Below, in pieces: positions 59,281 to 64,000 of a stretch of 64,000 bases of DNA. This DNA comes from Cryptomeria japonica. Taxonomy: Eukaryota; Streptophyta; Pinopsida; Cupressales; Cupressaceae. The stretch covers positions 190,678,270 to 190,742,269 of the forward strand of contig NC_081415.1 in the NCBI RefSeq assembly GCF_030272615.1. Reading direction: 5' to 3'. The position numbers and the translations under genes were made by a program. Under the pieces are notes generated by a model. It worked only from the letters and a program-made list of their open reading frames with translations. It made no database searches and was not told where the DNA came from. Each line of letters starts with the position of its first letter. Position 1 is the stretch's first letter.

Positions 59281-60095
59281 CTTGTAAAAATGAATACTTG
59301 TAAACATAAGAACTACTAATAATTAATTTTAAAAGTAATAAAGACAAAAAGAACTTATTATTACACATAACCATAACATTTATTGAAACACAATTATCTA
59401 TCAAATCTTATTTAAAATATTTTGACATAAATATTATTAAAAAATTTATTCATTCAGCCTAATATTTTAATTTAAAATAATATATTTATAACTGTTGTGT
59501 TCAAATGTACATTCACTACCATGTTTAGAAAAAAAACTGATCATGCCAATACATAACTCAATCATTATGTGAAAAAATAGGTAGGAAATTTGGAAAGATT
59601 AATGAAAGAGAATCATGACTAAGCCATTACCTAGCCTTTCATAATAAAGAAATGGAAGAGATTAGTACGTTACACTAGTATTGTTGTGATGCAACATATT
59701 CAAAAAAATCAACTTGTTTCAAAGGAAAATGTAGAAAATCCTTGAGTATGTTATCACTTTCCAAATTTAGTGGTTGACCATTCTTGAAAGGGAAAAAACG
59801 CTCAAAAAATTATAATGGATTTTTAAGTTTGTCAAACAACCAATATTCTTCTTTTGACTTTGGACGCATATACATTACATGTGAAAAAATTAAAATGACC
59901 AAAGATATTTAAGGAGACTAATTATTCCTCTTCCAATGAATGAACACCTATATTTGATTTAGACGTAAGTGACCTTTCCAATTCTCCCCAGCCATAATGA
60001 AGACAATATTTACTTTTTCTATTAAATTTATTTATTTATTCAGATATTTTATGTTAAGTTTAGATCAATTTTCATAGTTTGATATGAGAAATATA
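59281..60095. other. AT-rich spacer
   Basis: Very AT-rich sequence with no gene, RNA or ordered repeat that I can support. Confidence 0.4.
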
Positions 60096-60097
60096 TG

Positions 60098-61040
60098 ACG
60101 ATATCATTTTGATTCAAAATTAAAGATCGTGAACTATTCATTCTATCAAAATCATTCAAAACATGATCTTAAGCTCATTCGATATCTAGAAAATCTTTTG
60201 TGTAATAAAAAACATACCATCACATTCAATCAATTGAACCACAACTCTTCAATACAAAAAATCAATATTTTCACTTTTCAGTTTTAATGATGATATCATT
60301 TTGATTCAAAATTAAAGATCGTGAACTATTCATTCTATCAAAATCATTTGAAACATGATCTTAATCTCATTCAATATCTAGAAAATCTTTTGTGTAATAA
60401 AAAAACATACCATCACATTCAATCAATTGAACCACAATGCTTCAATACAAAAAAAAAAAATTCACTTTTCATTTTTAACAATGATATCATTTTTAACAAT
60501 GATATCATTTTGATTCAAAATTAAAGATCGTGAACTATTCATTCTATCAAAATCATTCGAAACATGGTCTTAAACTCATTCGATATCTAGAAAATCTTTT
60601 GTGTAATAAAAAACATACCATCACATTCAATCAATTGAACCACAACTCTTCAATACAAAAAATCAATATTTTCACTTTTCAGTTTTAACGATGATATCAT
60701 TTTGATTCAAAATTAAAGATCATGAACTATTCATTCTATCAAAATCATTCGAAACATGATCTTAATCTCATTCGATATCTAGAAAATCTTTTGTGTAATA
60801 AAAAAACATACCATCACATTCAATCAATTGAACAACAATGCTTCAATATAAAAAATATATATTTTCACTTTTCATTTTTAACGATGATATCATTTTGATT
60901 CAAAATTAAAGATCGTGAACTATTCATTATATCAAAATCATTCGAAACATGGTCTTAAACTCATTCGATATCTAGAAAATCTTTTGTGTAATAAAAAAAC
61001 ATACCATCACATTCAATCAATATTTACACTTTTCATTTTT
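60098..61040. repeat. Tandem array, about 192-bp unit, nearly five copies
   Basis: GATATCATTTTGATTCAAAA recurs at 60100, 60292, 60501, 60693 and 60886. The third interval is 209 because an 18-bp piece (GATATCATTTTTAACAAT) is duplicated near 60483. The units are very similar (AAGATCGTGAACTATTCATT, CATACCATCACATTCAATCA), so the array is younger than the others here. The last unit is deleted internally near 61020. Confidence 0.9.
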
Positions 61041-62140
61041 ATATATCTTAACTTTATTTATTTATTTTAAAATATTGCCTACTTTTCTAGATTATAAAGA
61101 AATAGTACTAGTGAACATGGAGATAATTAGGTTTTAATTTAAAAGGATCTTTTTGGTGGCCTTTTGCTATTAATGTACATATAAATAGATTGGCTAAACA
61201 CGTGTTGAATATAATATTGAGAGAATATGTATATGATCTTTTACAGGAATCTCCCTCTAACATAAGAGGTGGCGTCAAATTTTGGCAATATCTGGGCGGA
61301 ATACAAAATTGCACAAAGAAGATTTAATGCATACATACGTGAGGCTAAAGAAACTGCGCCAAATGTGGAGGAAAGCTAAAAAGTTTAGAGAGTTGCCAAA
61401 TGGGCTTAAAAGATTATAATCTTAAGATCTTGCAGAGATCATCACACCCAGTCAAAACTAGCCAGGAGATTGTTTGGTCACCAAATCTGGAGATGCTGCT
61501 TATTTTAGTGCCAAATAATGTCCGAATTACGTATGCCAGCCATCAATAGCATTAGATCTCAATCAAAGATCCCGAAACTCATATCCTTACGCAAGAAAAA
61601 TGGCCATTTCCTCAGCTAAATTTGGAAGTTTAAATGTCTCAGAAGATCGTAATCAAAGGAATCTCGGTTATCATGTGTTTATTTATTTTTTATTTATTTT
61701 GATTCACAGGCTCTAACAGCTATAAAAATCAATTTCTTTATTTATTTAATATACAGACAAAGCGCGTTCTCGTGGATTAATACCTGATATAGAATTGATT
61801 GAAGAAAATAAGGTTTGGTCTTCCAACGCTTCATAATTGGTTTCTAGTCAAAACATTGAAACAAATTGTGTATGGATGGATGTGAATCACGGAGTCAAAT
61901 TTTGAAATTGTATTTTATTTAAAATGTACGTTTAATGTTTCTATATGTTGAGTTGAATCACTCTCGAAGTTTTAAAATGTTTTTGTAGGTGAGGTGGGAG
62001 TTTAAAGCTATTATGTGAGGTTCTAGGTTTCTATTATTTATGTCTTTGTTGAGTTGTCCAAACACACCTAAAAAAAATAGATTCAAATATATGCATTATC
62101 AATCATCTTATGTGTTCACTATATAATTCGTCGTTTCTTC
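61041..62140. other. Non-coding spacer
   Basis: No gene supported. It has the phrase CTTTGTTGAGTTGTCCAAACA near 62044, a stray piece of the 57.7-59.3 kb repeat. Confidence 0.4.
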
Positions 62141-62144
62141 TTTT

Positions 62145-62410
62145 ATAAAGAAAGGATAAACGCTTTTGATCTAGAGCTATGAACTGATGAGATCACAGAT
62201 GGGAGACCTCGTTCTCATTTCAAACATTCAACAATCCCACCTATAAAGAAGGGGTAAATGCTTTTGACCCAGAGCTATGAATCAGTAACATCACAAATGA
62301 GAGATGTCGTTACCATTTTAAACATTCAACAATACCACCCTAATGGGGTTTGAACCTTGATGACAAGAACAACATCACAACCTAACCATCACATCATGCC
62401 ACCATGGACA
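62145..62410. repeat. Partial tandem duplication, about 98-bp period
   Basis: GCTTTTGATCTAGAGCTATG (62162) and GCTTTTGACCCAGAGCTATG (62260) begin two similar copies of about 98 bp, each ending in AAACATTCAACAAT. A GGGGTTTGAACCTTGATGAC segment follows near 62345, faintly like a polymerase III B box; too weak to call a SINE. Confidence 0.5.
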
Positions 62411-62539
62411 ATTGGTTGTTTCTTTGACATAACTTGTGAAAATGATTTTTTTGGTCTATTTTTTATTTATAGATCTAATGACTGCTAGTGCTTAAACTTT
62501 ACAATTAATAGGTCAAAGTAAAAAAGAAGGGTTCAATTG

Positions 62540-63110
62540 TTGTGCATAACAATAACAACAATTATAGTAAGTTCATTTATTGTGTTCTCTCCCCCTACAT
62601 ATTTTTGAGAGTTAAATTGATCGATTGGTGCTAAATTTAAAATAATTTGTTAAAAACCATTGTTTTGCATAACCATAGCAACTATTAGAGTGTTGTTGTG
62701 CATAACCATATCAACTATTAGAGTATTCATCTATTGGGTCTTTTGTTCTAAATGTTTTTGGAAGTTAGACTAGTTGATTGATGTTGACATAAGAGAAAAA
62801 AGGGTAATTGTTGTGTACAACCATAGTAGCTATTGGAGTGTGCTTATTTATTGGATCCTCTCTCCTAAATGTTTTTGAGAGTTAAATAAATCAATTGATG
62901 TTGGAGTAAAGAGAGGAAGGCATTGATGTGCATAACCCTAGTAGCTATTAAACTATGCTCATCTAATAGATCCTCTCCTAAATATTTTTGGGAGTTAAAA
63001 TAATCAATTGATGTTGAACTAAAGAGAGGAAGACATTATTGTGCATAACCCTAGTAGCTATTGGAACATGCTCATCTAATAAATTATCTCCCCTAAATGT
63101 TTTTGGTAGT
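62540..63110. repeat. Tandem array, about 115-bp unit
   Basis: GTGCATAACCNTAGTAGCTA or variants recur at 62542, 62698, 62813, 62928 and 63041, with a partial copy near 62664. Units also share CCTAAATGTTTTTGAGAGTTA and TCAATTGATGTTGGA. Copies diverge noticeably. Confidence 0.75.
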
Positions 63111-64000
63111 TACATATAACTTAGATTCAATTTCCTAATAACTCAAAATTATTCAATCGCTTAGTTAATTATAAGTGAAAAATTCTAGCAAAACTCACCC
63201 AATTATTCAAATGTGAGGCTCCAATTCCCCTTATTTAAAAAATACACCAAGTACCTAAAGGAGGGAAGTCTATTAGATTCATTATGTCACTCAAGTGTGT
63301 TTATTTAATAATTTGTGGTTTTTGAGGGACAATTTAAAAATGTTATAACTAGGAAACCAAATTAAGTGATGATTAGTATTAATAAATCTTAATTAAGTGG
63401 CAAGGAGATGAATGTATGGAGCTTGAGTTTAATTTTAAAATAATTAATGGATAAAATGAATATTTAAACTTCTGATTCTTAATAGTTGTGTCCTTGACAA
63501 TTGACATAAACATTGCCTTTTATGTTAAAAATCCTTGTGGTCATAGTCATCAATTGGACACAATCCCACCATAGAAAATATTTTTTCTTGGAATTCATAA
63601 TGCTTAGAGGTTGAGGAAACTTATAATTATCACCCTTTTATTTAGTGTGTATATCATCACCATGAGTGACATACTATATCATAACTCTAAAAAGGATATG
63701 AATAATTTGGTTTTTTCAAAAAAATTGTAATGAAGTTTTTTTTGCATTGTATAGGTTAACTTAGGATATTTTGTATTGAATGAAGTTCAAAATATTATAA
63801 CAATATTTTACTATTAATAGTTTCAACAAAGAATAAATCCATTTTAAGAGTAATTAAAAGTAAAAATTCACAATAGATGACAAGTTAGAATTACTTATCT
63901 TTCAAATTATTTTATAATAGGAATATCAATATCAATATCAATAAATTCAATTAAATGGATGATGGGTTGATGGATCTTTTTGATATATTGAAATTAATCA
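63111..64000. other. AT-rich non-coding sequence
   Basis: No gene seen. A short run of the hexamer AATATC lies at about 63922-63942. Confidence 0.4.

Noticed and set aside
60098-61040. Regular repeats that might be taken for a CRISPR array
   Set aside because: Units are contiguous with no unique spacers, and the DNA is from a plant nucleus.
62330-62370. Possible SINE with a polymerase III B box (GGGGTTTGAACC)
   Set aside because: No matching A box at the proper distance, no A tail and no TSD found.

Overview
This is a 64 kb window of nuclear DNA from a land plant. Evidence: an intact seven-exon LONELY GUY (LOG) cytokinin-activation gene with GT-AG introns, Copia elements of the Sirevirus type, a plant L1-type LINE, and long AT-rich spacers. 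Deep nesting of old, degenerate retroelements around one small gene suggests a large genome, possibly a gymnosperm; that last step is inference. I see no rRNA, tRNA, CRISPR or bacterial feature.

Left part (1-47,095): a nest of retroelements that can be dated relative to each other from target-site duplications (TSDs). The outermost layer is a minus-strand Gypsy fragment, G (35098-37638). It is cut by an LTR fragment, O (27745-28129 plus 34911-35097). O is interrupted by Copia P1 (plus strand, 2812-27744) and by pol-less element B (minus strand, 28130-34905, TSD CCTTT). P1 is itself interrupted by P0 (Copia, plus, 1-2811, in its 5' LTR), by S (a 3.6 kb solo LTR, 7581-11172, TSD CAATA, inside RNase H), by M (a complete but decayed minus-strand Copia, 11806-18560, in its 3' LTR), and by a 7.8 kb minus-strand LINE (19659-27431, 17-bp TSD, also in its 3' LTR). 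A second pol-less element, A (plus strand, 40293-47090, TSD AATTG), sits to the right.

The most unusual content is the A/B family. Both copies have LTRs, a tRNA-Met type primer site, iterated polypurine tracts, a coiled-coil plus multi-zinc-knuckle Gag-like ORF and a second ORF of about 1065 codons, but no protease, integrase, reverse transcriptase or RNase H. The LINE carries an extra third ORF 3' of its RNase H. Part of that ORF resembles the N-terminal domain of the A/B second ORF, so two unrelated retroelement classes may carry the same accessory protein.

Right part (47,096-64,000): no coding retroelement is recognised. It holds an imperfect hairpin (49,096-49,242), a tandem array with a 211-bp monomer and 422-bp higher-order period (about 50,065-51,640), the LOG gene (CDS 52,925-55,594), a small dispersed repeat present once on each side of LOG in opposite orientation, and further tandem arrays (58.4-59.3 kb degenerate; 60.1-61.0 kb, 192 bp; 62.5-63.1 kb, 115 bp). 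LOG is the only host gene I can support; it would release free-base cytokinin from the nucleotide in the cytosol.
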